This document shows positions 12,251 through 24,080 of a DNA stretch of 64,000 nt, in pieces (within the stretch, counting starts at the first letter, position 1; each line of letters begins with the position of its first letter). The notes below the pieces were generated by a model. The model searched no databases, was not told the origin of the DNA, and saw only the letters and a list, made by a program, of their open reading frames with translations. Source of the stretch: Paraescarpia echinospica (Eukaryota; Annelida; Polychaeta; Sabellida; Siboglinidae); contig CM034532.1 of the NCBI GenBank assembly GCA_020002185.1, positions 32,335,577 through 32,399,576 of the forward strand, given 5' to 3'. The position numbers and the translations under genes are program-made.

Positions 12251-12672
12251 AAGTTATCAATATTTTCCTTATTCCAGATGAACACATGTTTAATGGTATT
12301 TATATAAAGGAATGGTGTCGTTATAGAACCGATTTTTATATGTAATTTATTTACAATGTCAGATGTTTATTTGAGCCTAATTTATTTCGGGTCTCAGGTG
12401 GGCTGCAAACAGACAGTTTACCTGGTGGATCCATGGCAAGCTGGGACGAAGGTACAGGGAGTTCTACCAGCATGCGCCAGCCATGGAATAAGATCAAGGT
12501 TCCCTGCCCCCGATGGGAGACAACACGAGGGATACCACGCTGGACTTGAAAACTAAACTAGACGATGTACATGTGACCTATGAAGGTGTAGGTTGGTGGT
12601 GGCAGTATTTACTGTTTCTTTACAAATTTACTGACTCTTGCTGCCAGCAGATCCTCCTTCGCTGGTTTTGGG

Positions 12673-15365
12673 TCATCTGCCCCAGTGACTGTGATCGGAT
12701 GCAGTGTGATATTTCTTTATAAACACATCTGTCACTCGATCCGTGAGCATTTGTAGGTGGGTATGTGGGTTCACCTGCTGTGGTCTGTTATGCAGCACCC
12801 ATTGCTTGCGACTTTTGGACCACATTACACCAGTCTCAACAGGTTTGTCTGGGCTGGGACGTGGTCGGTAGTTCCACGCCAGAGCAGACAGCATCAATCT
12901 AGCTTTCATTCCTACAGTGAAGAATAGTACATGCAGTATTCAAATAAAATGTCTGCAAACAACTGGTGTAACACACCAGTCTATATGTTGTTAGTAAGCT
13001 GCTGTTATTTACCTTATGACTGTAGCATTCAGTGAACTTTAAAATGCTTTTCCTGTGTATAGTGTTGTTTGTTTTTAGTAACAATACAATGGCCAATCAT
13101 GGTAATCATACTGGTACATTAGTAAACCGATACTGATCCTTACAAATAAGGTATTCCATCATCACATTCCTTCACATAATTTATTATAACTTGTTTTTTC
13201 TTCTTAATTTCTGTATCTACTGTATATACAGTCACTGTATCTTGATATCATGTTTTGATTTTATATTTCTTTAATAAAATTGGTGATAATGACACAAGTG
13301 CTCTTATTTATTTCATTACAGACAGTTAGTTGCATTCTGGAATGTAATTATACACGGAGATGTAATTTATTACATTCAAGTAACTGTACTCATAAATGTA
13401 CACAGCAACTGGTTACAAGGAATAGGTAGGGTGATACAGAATGAGCACTATCCATCTGTGTATTCGCCCCCTCACATCTGAGTGACTAGACTACTGAAAA
13501 GTTGGTCATCAGGAACTTTGACTATGTAACATTTTTGGTCCCATACATAAGTCAGTGGTCCACATATTACCACATAACATGTAAACAGCATTTACATTAT
13601 CAGTTTTGGAAGTCTGAATAAACACATTTACTGATAAGGTAGTAGTCATGCTGGCTGGTACTTTTGAGTAGCCATCCTGAAAAAAACGAGTTGGATACCT
13701 ATGAAATGCACTAATTTCGAAAACTTATGTTAGTTATGCATAGGAGCTGATTTAGTGTATTTGGGATTCAAGTCGGTGACTGGAATTCACCTTGCACTAC
13801 TTGGGTCGTGGTCCCTACTCATCATCTACTGATTGCAAATCTAAAGGTTACTTGTTGCTTTAGACATGCCTCAGGTATAAAATGAATACATATCAAGTTT
13901 GGTACTTACTTCAGCAACTGTGCATCACTGTTGCATGTTGCACAACATCACCACAGATGGTTTGATACATTCTGTATCCAATGAAGGAGGTCCTCGCATC
14001 CCTTGCCTCGGACCTTCGCAGTAAACTTGCGGTTGATGCCTTTCCCCATGATGGGTGGTGATCGAGCTGAAATGCAAATTACAATTATTTATATTTTTGA
14101 TCCAAATTCAAGATATTTTCACAACAGCTGTTACCTGATTTTGTTGTTAGTGTACAAAAAAACAAGTTAGTGAAGATGTGTGCACATGGTATATTATTAA
14201 AGATATAATTTCGACAATATATGATTATTGAGTGATACCAGTATTTTTATAATACAAACATGGTGTATCTGGTGAGCTCATCGATAACTATATTTGGATC
14301 ACATAATTACTCCTAGAGATATCCTTCCAAATGCTGAATTTAAATGTTTTTTTAGAAAATGGCCATCAAATGTGGCATAATGGATAACAATTACTTGATA
14401 CTGACTCCCTTATTCCATGGATAAGAGTGGTTTAAAGGTATGTAATTGTTGTAAAATGATATATATTCACAGTAAACATAATAAGCTATCATAATCTGGC
14501 ATAAAAACATTTTAGTATGTTTTTCTAATAAAAACTACTCACCTGGGTTGTATCCCCTTAACTAAAATTGAGTAACATTATGTAATTTTACTAAATACAA
14601 ATGAAGCCATTTTAAACGTTTTACAATAGAGTATATAGTGATATTCTTCGTCACATAAACAGTAGTCACACATAATTATATACGAAGTCTAATTATATAA
14701 CAACATGACATAAATGATAGGCCAAACATTTCGATATATGACAATGTCTAATGCAATATTATTGAATGCAGAACGTATTTTTGTTCATTTAACACAAAAT
14801 GCAGTAAGTTTTGCAATGTTATTATAAACGACAATCATTCCAGTCCATGTTAATCCGTTACTGTAATATCGCTCACGCGACTTGATTGCCGTTAACTTTT
14901 GCTATTCGGCTATCTTCTAGTCTAAACTCTTTGTGGTGCAATATAGTACATTATGGTACTGTTCTGGCTTGCCTCCAGCATATCTTGCATCTCAACAGAT
15001 TATAATTGGATACCAAGTAACTCGGTACTAACCTTCTTGCGATCGATTTCTCAGCGGCGGCGCGTTTGATCGAAAATATGCGTCGCTTTTGACGGCTGAG
15101 GTCCGTGACTAAAATATCGTAGGCACTGCACCTGGCTTCAAACATCGACGTCGGCGACGTTTTGTCGGATCTTGTGTCATTAACTGACGATATAGATTTC
15201 CTTCGAAGCACATTTCTTCAAAATGATCTGAACATAGTTCGTTGTATTTCGAAGGCTTCCAACCAGTCCGTCCACAGTTGTGAATCCACTATTTCACTTC
15301 TGGCTCATTATCCTTCGCTGTACTATTTTTACAACCGTATGCAGAGCAATATGGCACATTGCAAG
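12673..15365 (-). pseudogene. Kolobok transposase (THAP domain plus transposase core), copy 1, decayed
   Basis: Minus-strand gene in three recognisable exons. The THAP exon (about 15033-15365) reads PYCSAYGCKN, an internal TAG, LCSDHFEEMCFEG, then KRRRRRCLKPGAVPTIF, which gives the C2CH zinc ligands and the AVPTIF end of a THAP DNA-binding domain; its donor is GTTAGT. The middle exon (13910-14066), between 'tttcag' and GTAAGT, reads GKGCEDLLHWIQNVSNHLWW. The third exon (12673-12909, after 'actgtag') reads GMKARLMLSALAWNY...WSKSRKQWVL. The order matches Kolobok-type transposases as I know them. In-frame stops (for instance at 15109-15111) and missing residues between C-x-C and the Trp show inactivity. 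Exons between 14066 and 15033 were not resolved. Confidence 0.75.
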
Positions 15366-15589
15366 TCACGTTTTCGCTGTAAGCTCAACTTATACTAATA
15401 TAACGAACCGCATCCCATGAACATGAACCAACTACGCGAACTACACAAGACAGTGTGTCGTACACGGCAAAAATAATGCTGCTCGTTTATTGGTTGCTTT
15501 CGGCCGAAAGAACGCGTCATCAGTAAGATGGCAGTATACATGTTATCGCAGATTTCGTTAGAATCTTCCACTTTAAGAGTACATTCCGA

Positions 15590-15689
15590 GTAAACCACTG
15601 AACTGAAAATTGTGATTGTAGATGCAAATGGTTAGTTTGTGCTAACTCTTTTAGGTGCTTAACACCACAACGTTGCCTTTTGTTTTCCT
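15590..15689 (-). repeat. Right terminal inverted repeat, Kolobok copy 1
   Basis: Inverse of the left end. It reads 'gtgctaactcttttaggtgc' through 'ttgccttttgttttcct' directly before TTAA. Confidence 0.85.
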
Positions 15690-16605
15690 TTAATTACTAG
15701 CCGAGTCTTCTTCTGAAGATGTGCAGTGATTCCAGTCAGACAATCTACCCTAGTACAGTGTGGTGTCAGCTTGCAGGTTATGGAACAGGAGGATATAGAG
15801 CCTTGCAGACTGGTAAGTGGTAATATACCCTTTGTGTTCACTGCCAATAACTGGATTCATCATCAATACTCCAAAGATACCTGAGCCACCACATATTCAT
15901 GGTCAAGTTGATTAGCTCAACTCACAAACTAAGACAATACACAAGACTGAGTGACAATGTTCAGAGTGAGGCCTAAGCAGTGTCTTCCAATTGCTGAATA
16001 GATCAATTAACCCTGCCCCCAGTCCGAAGTGGGTGACATTGTGCACAGGTGTTCATTAATCCTTAGTGAATGTACTTTGTGTGCTTTATTCTTTTATATT
16101 GTGACAAAATGTGGCTAAAAATAGCTTAACCCGGGTTTAACCCAGTTTAGCCCAAAATGGAGATTTAGCCCAACCCGGGTTAAACCAGGGTTTAACCCGG
16201 GGGCACGTTAACTTGCAAACGTTATCATCAACATCTGTTTCAACAACAACATAATGCATTAACCCTAAACTCCTATAAATCTTTATGAAGCAACATCATA
16301 TGTTTGCATAGAAAAAGGTATATTGATATGATATGTTAAAGGGAAACATAAGGGAACTTTTTGGGATTAAGCACCTAAAAGAGTTAATGCAAACTAACTA
16401 TTTCCAACTATAATCATATTTTTAACGTCAGTGGTTTAGTAGTAAAAAATATTTGAACACCCTGTATCGAATTTCATGAATTCCGCCATTTTGAACAGAA
16501 AATGACGTAAGCAATGCTGCGTACTTTTCTGGATTTTGTGTGTACTAGTGTGTCCGAAAAACGTCAGGTGGCGCTGTGCGATGTTACCCATTGAGTTTAG
16601 ACAAG

Positions 16606-18282
16606 ATGGCGTGTCGTTACAGTTCTGATTCTTCGTCTGATGAAATAGATTCGGAAGTAGCTGGATATCGGTTTCAACCGCAAAAACATGGGCCAGTATT
16701 GAAAGATAGACCAGAGCGTTCTGGTGACCGTAAGCATGATAACGAAGACGCGCGGGAAGTAGAAATGCAGAGGCGACTAACAAGCCGAGACATAACTGAC
16801 TGGCGACTGGTGCTGACGGTGTCGCTGTGGAAAGTGTCAAGTTTATTTTTTGGTTCAGAAAGGAGTGTCTGCTGTCAGAAAACGGCTGCGATTCGTCAGC
16901 ACGCAGAGCATGTCGATGAAAGTAATTATTTATGTGTCTAGTATAAATAACTGCTCATTATGAGGTCCGGGCTGGATAAAAATATAAATAAACGTATGAA
17001 CTGAGTGAGTCGATCGCTCGGTCGGTGGCACCTCGATTCGACGACAGTCCTCAGTTCTCATGCCAGTGCCGTGGGCTAGGTGTCCGAGTGTCCAGTTTTA
17101 CATTTTATGGGAATATTACCAAAGGTTATACCTTCGCCATTTTAAAAACAGTTCCAGGAACCGAGTTCAAAATTGTCCACGGCTATGATAGAAAACAAAC
17201 AGGTTAACTGTTGTGTCCCCATTATTATATTTACATTAACAACTATGCATGTGTATTACCGTATGAGAAAAATGTGTGGCTATATTAATTGTTCTTTTAA
17301 TAGGCTTGAATTTTATTTTATAGAGAGGGGGCATAATTCTTGTATAAATACAGAAAGACAATCCTAATCCATGCTGCTTGTGACATTGGCTTAATTCAGA
17401 ATGGAACAGTGGAACCTCACTTTTAAGGTCACCCTTGGGACTGGATAAAAGTTATCTTACCAGCGGTAGTACTTATATCCTATACTATACCGAGGCTGTA
17501 TTACCAAGGTCACCATATAGCGAGGTTCCACTGTAGTAATAACAATCCTTGTTAGTTTATCATTCATGTAACACTTTCATTTAACGCTTGGTTCTTTGTT
17601 GCAGGTGGACTACGATGCGTTACGAATGGCCAAGGAAATAAACTAGTTGCTATGAATCACATTCGGTTAGATAACTGGCAACTAGACTCGCCAACGAACA
17701 AGTAAGTATATATTCATGTGTTATAACAGCAGTGAAATGTGTTGTTAAATATTTATTGACATATCAACAATGACGATAATACTACAGTAACCAGAACATC
17801 AAGCAAAGCAACAGTAATTTTAAAATGTATAAACATATAATACGTATGAAGTTTCATAAACTGTATATACTAGGCATAGTTAGTAGAAATCTGCCAACAT
17901 TTTTTTTTATTTAATAGTAAACAACATAGGATCATTCTAGAACATTTTGAGTAGCATGCCTATGCGAGAATTGAAGAAAGGTTCAAATGATTTCATAAAA
18001 ACACTGCTTGTTGATATATACCAATTTGATAAGGAAACGAACTACCTCAAACCTATTTTCATACATCATCTGCTGACAATGTTAGTAAATTTATTTGCGC
18101 CTTATTTTATTTCAGGTCTGAGGTGAGCTGCATATAGACAGTTCATCTGGTGGATCCATGGCAGGCTGGACCGAAAGGTACTGAGAGTTATACCAGCATG
18201 TGCCAGCCATCAAATACGATCACACTTCCCTGCACTCGATGGGACACAACATGAGGGATTCCACTTGGCACTGGAGGACTGA
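16606..18282 (+). pseudogene. P2X7 C-terminal (ballast) domain-like gene carried by Kolobok copy 2
   Basis: Exon 1 (16606-16921) opens MACRYSSDSSSDEID, then AGYRFQPQKHGPVL, matching copy 1. A short insertion breaks the DW-CRCGKC motif across frames, but the downstream GSERSVCCQ keeps the E-x-CC pair of the domain. Exon 2 (17605-17701) reads GLRCVTNGQGNKLVAMNH and ends before GTAAGT. Exon 3 (about 18116-18282) contains, across frames, YRQF-W-IHG-L, the Pro-x-Cys and IR-FP elements and HLALED followed by a stop. Donor and acceptor positions correspond to those of copy 1, so the intron-containing gene moved with the transposon. The frames are broken. The LINE lies just past its stop codon. Confidence 0.65.
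17407..17533. mobile_element. pogo/mariner-like MITE
   Basis: Begins CAGTGGAACCTC and ends GAGGTTCCACTG, a 12-bp perfect terminal inverted repeat around about 100 bp containing 'aaggtcacc'. It sits in intron 1 of the ballast-like gene of copy 2. The termini and internal words match the MITEs at 38863-39015 and 52315-52450. Confidence 0.7.
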
Positions 18283-18458
18283 ACTAGACTAAACTAGAGG
18301 ATGCATTTGTTATATTATACAAAACTATGGCTGTAGGTGGAAATGCAAACAAAACAGCCAGTCCCTTGAAACGTCCTTGTCAGTTGAAGTGACTTTATTT
18401 ACAAATCGACTGCCTCTTGATGCCAGCAGATCATGTTTCATTGGCTTGGGCACATCTG

Positions 18459-21400
18459 AAAAACAGAGGGCGCTGTTGTGGCGACCTGGAGTGTTTGTAT
18501 TTAGCCTCTGTGTTGTTTATCGTTTTTCGTCAGTTTTAACTGAAGGACGTTAAATAGGTTCGTCAAGAAGTAATATGAAGATGTTGTGCGGCAGAACAAC
18601 CAAAGTTTTGGCAGCTTTATGGACCATTTTACTCGTTGTGTGTGAGTGGTGAACCGATTTGGCAAGATGGCAGATTCAAGACTTATTCACGTGATGCGCT
18701 GTTGGCCTTGCGACCCAGTGTCACTGACAATCTTTCTGGTCCACTCCTGGATTTGTATGACTTTACAGTGCTCTCGGACACTAACAATAGAAACAACCCG
18801 CGACGCAAGCGGGGCAAGAGAGGCGGCGTTCGCCAGAGATTGAAGAAAAAGAAGGTACACACCCTCCCCCTGCCCTCTATCATGTTAGCTAATGTCCGAT
18901 CATTACGTTCGAAAATTGACGAACTTCAGGCCAGTGTTGCACTACAGTGGGCCTATAAAGAAGCTTGTTTGATATGTATGACTGAAACCTGGTTAGATCA
19001 AACATTACCGGACAGTGAACTTTACGTTGATGGCTTTGGTACCCCAGTGAGATTGGACCGGGACAAAAAGCTGAGTGGCAAATCACAGGGTGGAGGGATC
19101 TGTGTGTATATTAACCAGCGCTGGTGCAAGTCTGTCATCGTGAGGGAAGAACTGTGTACCCCGGACGTGGAGCTATTGTCAGTGTCGCTGCGTCCGACCT
19201 ATTTACCCAGAGAGTTCGGACAGCTATTTTTAACTCTGGTCTATGTGCCACCGTCAGCTAATGTTGCACGCGCAGCTGATGCAATCACTAGCTGTGTGCA
19301 TCGGCGTGAGACAATGTCTGCATTCGGTACAGCTGATCACTAAACTGCACAGACAGAAAGCAGTGCAGAAAACTGTAAAAACGTGGGACTTAAACTCGGT
19401 CGACGCCCTCAGGGGGTGTTTTGACTGTACTTTGTGGAATGTTCTTATTGAATACAGTTCTTCGCTTGAAGAAGCAGTTGATGTCGTCACAGACTATATC
19501 AAGTTTTGTGAAGATATGATTGTCCCCACAAAGACTGTGAAAATCTTCTCAAATAACAAACCGTGGGTGAGTAAAGGACTGAAAAACATAATCAACGAGA
19601 AGAGGGCTTTCATGTCTAACAACCGCACTGAAGCAAAAAGGATCCAGTGTACTCTAAAAAAGCAGATCAGGCACGCTAAACTAGAATACAAGGACAAAAT
19701 TGAACGCCTGTTCCAATACGGCAATATGCGCAGGGCATGGCAGGGACTAAAAACTCTGTCTGGTGTTGAGTCCGGCAAACGTGTCATACAAACCTCAGAG
19801 TCAGTGGAAGAGAGTCTCAAGTTCGCTGAGGACTTGAATTCCTTCTTTGGGCGTTTTGACCGGCATGACTTCTCACGTGAGCGTCAGGAGGCGGTGGATG
19901 ATATTGAGTCTCAGCTCACTGAGGATGATACCCCAGAAACAACTCCTGATGACGTCAGTAAGATCTTCAAGCACGTTAATCCTCATAAGGCAGCTGGGCC
20001 TGACAACGTCAGTGGTCGGGTCCTCAAGGAGTGCCATGCTCAGCTGGGTGCAGTGTTCAGTATCCTTTTCAACTGGTCTCTGAAGCAGTATCGCATCCCC
20101 TCGGCTTGGAAATCGTCAGTTATATGTCCTGTCCCCAAGAAACCTATGCCATCTGTTCTCAACGACTACCGCCCAGTGGCGCTTACCTCACTCGTCATGA
20201 AGTGCTTTGAGCGACTCGTACTTCGTCCTCTCCTGCAGCATGTTGGGGATCAACTGGATCCCCTCCAATTTGCGTATAAACACAATCGAGGTGTGGATGA
20301 TGCAGTTCTCACTCTATGTCATAGTGTGTATACTCACCTGGAAAAGCCAAAGTCGTTTGCCAGGATAGTCTTTATTGATTTTTCATCGGCTTTCAACACC
20401 ATCCAGTCACACATCATGATGAGTAAACTTGTCAATATGCATGTGAACCCACTCATCATCTTGTGGGTAAACCAGTTTCTTACTGAGCGTAAGCAAGTAG
20501 TGCGCTATAATGGTGCTGTTTCGAGCTCACTCTTCACTTTCACCGGTGCCCCCCAGGGCTCGGTGATCTCCCCTGTTCTGTTCACACTTTACACAGACGA
20601 CTGTCGTGGCAGCCAGGAGAGCGTCAATTTCATCAAATACAGCGATGACACAGCTATCGTCGACCTGTCCGGCTCTGATCTAGTGTGTGCGTGCGCTGTA
20701 GCTGATTTCACAGTGTGGTGTGACAATCATTTCCTAGACCTGAACGTTCGTAAAACTGAAGAACTCATAACAGATTTTAGGAAAAATCCTACTTCTCCCA
20801 AGAGACTATTCATTAACCGAGAGTGTAAAGAGAGTAGATGAATATAAGTATATCGGCACTATCATTGATGCAAAGCTCACATTTGGTGAAAACACAGCGG
20901 TAATTAACAGAAAATGCCAGCAAAAGCTGTATTTCTTACGCAAGCTCAGGTCACTCAGTGTCAGCACACATGTTCTATAAACCTTCTACAGATGCTACAT
21001 AGAAAGCTCTATTACATTTGGGTTTCTTGTGTGGTACGGCGGCCTGAGTATTGTGCATCGCAACACTCTGGCACGAACAGTCAGGGTTAGTGGCAAGGTG
21101 GTGGGAAAAATGCAGACCACTCTAGAAGATCTATACAGGCAACGGGCAGAGAGAAAGGGAAGGAACGTCTCCTCAGACCCCGAATATCCCCTGTTTCCGT
21201 GCTATAAACTACTTCCTTCTGGCCGCCGCTTTCAACTCCCTCACTGCAAATTGAACCGCACGCGAAACTCTTTTGTTCCCTCATCAATAAGACTAATGAA
21301 TAAGTAACTGACCTTCGTTCCCTTCCATCTCTGGCAGTCTTCCCTGCCAGTTTGACACTTAGTGAGCCTGAGATGATTTGACTTTAAAAAAAAAAAAAAA

Positions 21401-21568
21401 AAAATTGTAACATATTTAACTTTATTTATTTAACCGATATAACTTTTATTCTTTTTATTTTTACATTGTTTATATTGCATGTACATTTGTTTTACTTGTC
21501 TTAATATGCTGTTCTACACTCCAAATGAATTTCCCTCCCAAGGGACAATAAAGTATTGTGATTGTGGT
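18459..21568 (+). mobile_element. Rex1/Babar-like non-LTR retrotransposon, internally deleted
   Basis: Inserted into Kolobok copy 2: the surrounding 'cacatctg' and 'gccccaagg' are contiguous in the equivalent part of copy 1. Endonuclease motifs run LANVRSLRSKIDEL, CMTETWLDQTLP, GGGICVYINQRW and LVYVPPSANV. The C-terminal half of the endonuclease is then missing, and a frameshift near 19290-19340 leads into the linker and the RT (to 20841). The RT has HKAAGPDNVSGRVLKECH, NDYRPVALTSLVMKCFERLV, FIDFSSAFNTIQ, GAPQGSVISPVLF and KYSDDTAIVDLS, so the catalytic motifs are kept with S in place of A in the YADD-type box. The frame breaks again near 20841, and the end of ORF2 continues in another frame to 21307. 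The 3' end has 'gaatttccctcccaaggga' then 'caataaagt' and an 'attgtg' repeat, the usual Rex1-type terminus. Confidence 0.8.
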
Positions 21569-21579
21569 TGCCCCAAGGA

Positions 21580-21830
21580 CTGCAATTCCAGTTGGGACAG
21601 TGATTCCTGGCTGTTTCAGATTTCTCACAAAGACATCATTCAGTCTTTCCATGGACATTTGGGTTTGCAGGTAAATCTGCTGCTGTGTTTTGTCGTTCGC
21701 AGCACCCACTGCTTGCGCCTTCTTGACCAGACATCCGCAATGTTAACAGGGTTGTCTGCGCTAGGGCTTGGCCAGAACTTCCATACCAGAGCAGACAGTA
21801 TGAGCCGTGCTTTCGTCCCTATAATAAAAA
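21580..21830 (-). pseudogene. Kolobok transposase C-terminal exon, copy 2
   Basis: Minus strand after an AG acceptor: GTKARLILSALVWKF, then DVWSRRRKQWVL, aligned residue by residue with GMKARLMLSALAWNY...WSKSRKQWVL of copy 1. Past this the frame is broken. It lies immediately left of no other exon because the LINE separates it from the ballast-like gene. Confidence 0.7.
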
Positions 21831-21999
21831 GGTCATACAGTATTGTAATAAAATTCTTAGCAACAAAAAACAACAGACCCATCAGCATCTATATTTTGTT
21901 AGTAAGCTGCTGTGAATTACTTTCCTTACGACTGGTCGGCTTTCAGTGAACTTTGAAACACCATTTTCCAAATGACAATAATGTATAAATATGTCTTCT

Positions 22000-23629
22000 A
22001 TAATTGCACTCGGTAATCGTGTTTAAAAATGTTGACTGTTTGAATCATACTCAAATGGCCAAGTATTCATAATCAGACATTGAAAAAATAATATTGATCC
22101 TTACAAACAACGCATCCCATTATGACAGTCCTCCACTGTTGCATTATCATCACTCATTTTTGTCATGTATATTATATATGGTATATACAATGACTGTATT
22201 TTGTTATCATTACTATTACATGGAGAATTTATTACACTAAAATTAGTGAATACAGTTGTGAAGTATTCACGCCATCTCTGTCATAGTTAACACCTGACAG
22301 TCCTGTCCATTCAACCACCATCCTCCTCTGGGAAGTATTCAGCTCCACACAGCATATACTACGAAAATAGTATCACTGTCAGGTACTCATTTATTTATCC
22401 GAGTGAACTGGAGCAATGTGGAGTGAGCAAAACTCCACAAGCTTTGAAATGGCAGACTTAAAAGATTCTGATGATCTAACCACTATGTTACCATGCCACA
22501 ATATGTTAGTGGTGCTATTATTAGAATGACTGAGGTCGATTTTTTACAACTAAATACCTATTGCAATGTATGACCTTCATACTTCAAGTTGTCCAGTGTG
22601 GCAGTAATTTGTCAGGTGGGGAAGAGCTTGCAGAACATGTCGTGGTGTAATGGTGGAAGTAGGAGCAACCCTCTTTCGTGGAATCTGTAAAACTTGACAT
22701 TGTGTTTGTGCACTATTACAATAAAGCATTTGCTAAATTACCACATTACAAAAAAAGATAATGTAGAATTCTTTTTTCCATGTGAATAATGCAGTACATA
22801 CCGACTTGATGTGATGTGCAATAGACTTGCTTCATGTAATAGGTCCTGGGGACAGTGGAATGCGAGTGGACAATGGTTGTGTAATGGTCTGCAATAGAGA
22901 CAGATACTGAATAAAGCTCATGTCTGGATTAATTATGGAGTGTTTGTTATTAATAATATGGTCATATAGTGGGTCATTCTATGTGAAGGTAACCAATAAT
23001 TCTGAAATTGGTTGCACTCAACTCTTCAGTTTTTTAATAATCAATTTGGTGATATCCCTTGAGAAGATGAACATGAAACCAAAATAGGAGCCTCTCAACT
23101 CCAGTTGTTTTTGGGCTACAGCAATTTGACATTTAGAACTTCAATTTATAATTACGTTGAGTTTAAAAATTAAATAAAACAATCAATATTTCAAATGTTA
23201 ATATATATTGCCTTATTAAATTTGTAGTTTTTTTTATAATGAATAAATAAAATCATAATATCAATAATGTTACTTTTGTGTTACTTTAATTCTTGTTACT
23301 TTTTTATGTAGTTTTCTGACAACCAATTAAACCATACTGCTACACTGCTGCTTGGTTGACAGATAAGTATCAGTTCAAGCACAAATTGTAAAACCAGTAC
23401 AAAAATAATATTGTGATATTTTTCACACCAATGGGAGTTTAGGTTCAATAGTCTGCAAGCAGCCACTAAACCCGTCTTATGTGAAAAGGATAGTTTGTCG
23501 CAGACATACTATCAATTCTTATTTGATTTGGAATCGAACTGATAAAACATACACATAAATTTGAATAAAAAATCAAAACAGATTGAATTGGAATTGAATG
23601 AACTGATCAAAACAAATTACAGTAAACCT
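22000..23629. other. Interior of Kolobok copy 2, unassigned
   Basis: AT-rich sequence. The middle transposase exon seen in copy 1 was not recognised here and may be deleted or too diverged to read by eye. Confidence 0.3.
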
Positions 23630-24080
23630 CGCCTAAGTTGGATTCAATCGAACCGAGTGATTTAATCCGAGTTGCGCAAAAATCTGACTTAGCCGAAGAT
23701 GACATATCCCAGCGCCAAAGGCAACTCTCTAAAAGCCCTTAGGTAACTGTAAATAACGCGTAACTCTATAAATGTTGACGTCCACAAGCAACATACAACA
23801 TCATACAGTATTAAAACAGTTTTATGCTTCATTTTGGCACGGATCTCTAAGGTTATAGCTTACCAAGTGATTTTGTTGAATACTGCGATTCGACTTAGGC
23901 GAGAAAAAACACATTATCTCGGATCAAATGGACCGACTCAGTTATTCCGAGTTAGGCGAAGATCCGACTTACACAAAGATTTTTATGGGAAATGAATTAC
24001 AAATCAACCGTTCCTTGGAAATCTGTCCGAGTTGAGCGAAGATCTGACTTAGGTGAATCCGACTTAGGCGAGGTTTACTG
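23630..24080. mobile_element. pogo/mariner-like MITE with long inverted repeats
   Basis: Starts CAGTAAACCTCGCCTAAGT and ends with the inverse ACTTAGGCGAGGTTTACTG. Further inward repeats ('gacttag.cgaagat', 'tccgagtt') give an imperfect hairpin. TA precedes the left end; CA follows the right end, one base off a TA duplication. No ORF. Inserted in Kolobok copy 2. Confidence 0.75.

Larger units (their letters stand above)
10210..12556 (+). pseudogene. P2X7 C-terminal (ballast) domain-like gene carried by Kolobok copy 1
   Basis: Three exons are visible. Exon 1 (10210-10501, ATG in 'aagATGG', donor GTAATT) reaches DEIDWCRCGKC, the Trp-Cys-x-Cys-Gly-x-Cys start of the zinc-binding ballast domain of P2X7. 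A frameshift separates the start from this motif. Exon 2 (11265-11360) lies between 'ttacag' and GTACAT. Exon 3 (about 12395-12556) encodes NRQFTWWIHGKLGRRYR and then, after a frameshift, LPACASHGIRSRFPAPDG...HEGYHAGLEN and a stop. This matches the known YR-x-W, PSC-x-IR-x-FP and GxYxGF end of the ballast domain. No ion-channel part is present, so it is the stand-alone form. Frameshifts make this copy inactive. The motifs are seen in sequence; the family assignment is from memory. Confidence 0.65.
9916..15689. mobile_element. Kolobok-type DNA transposon, copy 1
   Basis: The element begins AGGAAAACAAAAGGCAACG after TTAA (9912-9915) and ends with the exact inverse before TTAA (15690-15693). The inverted repeat continues with mismatches for well over 100 bp (left words 'gtgttaagcatctaaaagag' and 'ggtttacc'; the right end matches in reverse). 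TTAA target duplications, a THAP domain and a matching transposase core are together diagnostic of the Kolobok superfamily. Inside are a minus-strand transposase remnant (12673-15365) and a plus-strand ballast-domain gene (10210-12556). Length is 5774 bp. It is homologous to copy 2, which starts about 650 bp further on in the same orientation. Confidence 0.85.
9598..16224. mobile_element. Possible outer hAT-like element with AACCCGGGTT-word subterminal repeats, interrupted by Kolobok copy 1
   Basis: Both flanks of Kolobok copy 1 carry clusters of the palindromic word AACCCGGGTT and 'gtttaaccc' (9600-9705 on the left, 16120-16203 on the right). The 8 bases 'tcatcaac' lie directly before 9598 and recur exactly at 16225-16232, as an 8-bp target duplication would. 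The proposed ends (CAGGGTTGAGG at left, inverse TAACGTTTGC at right) do not match each other, so the boundaries are tentative. The shared word clusters are seen; the element itself is inferred. Confidence 0.35.
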
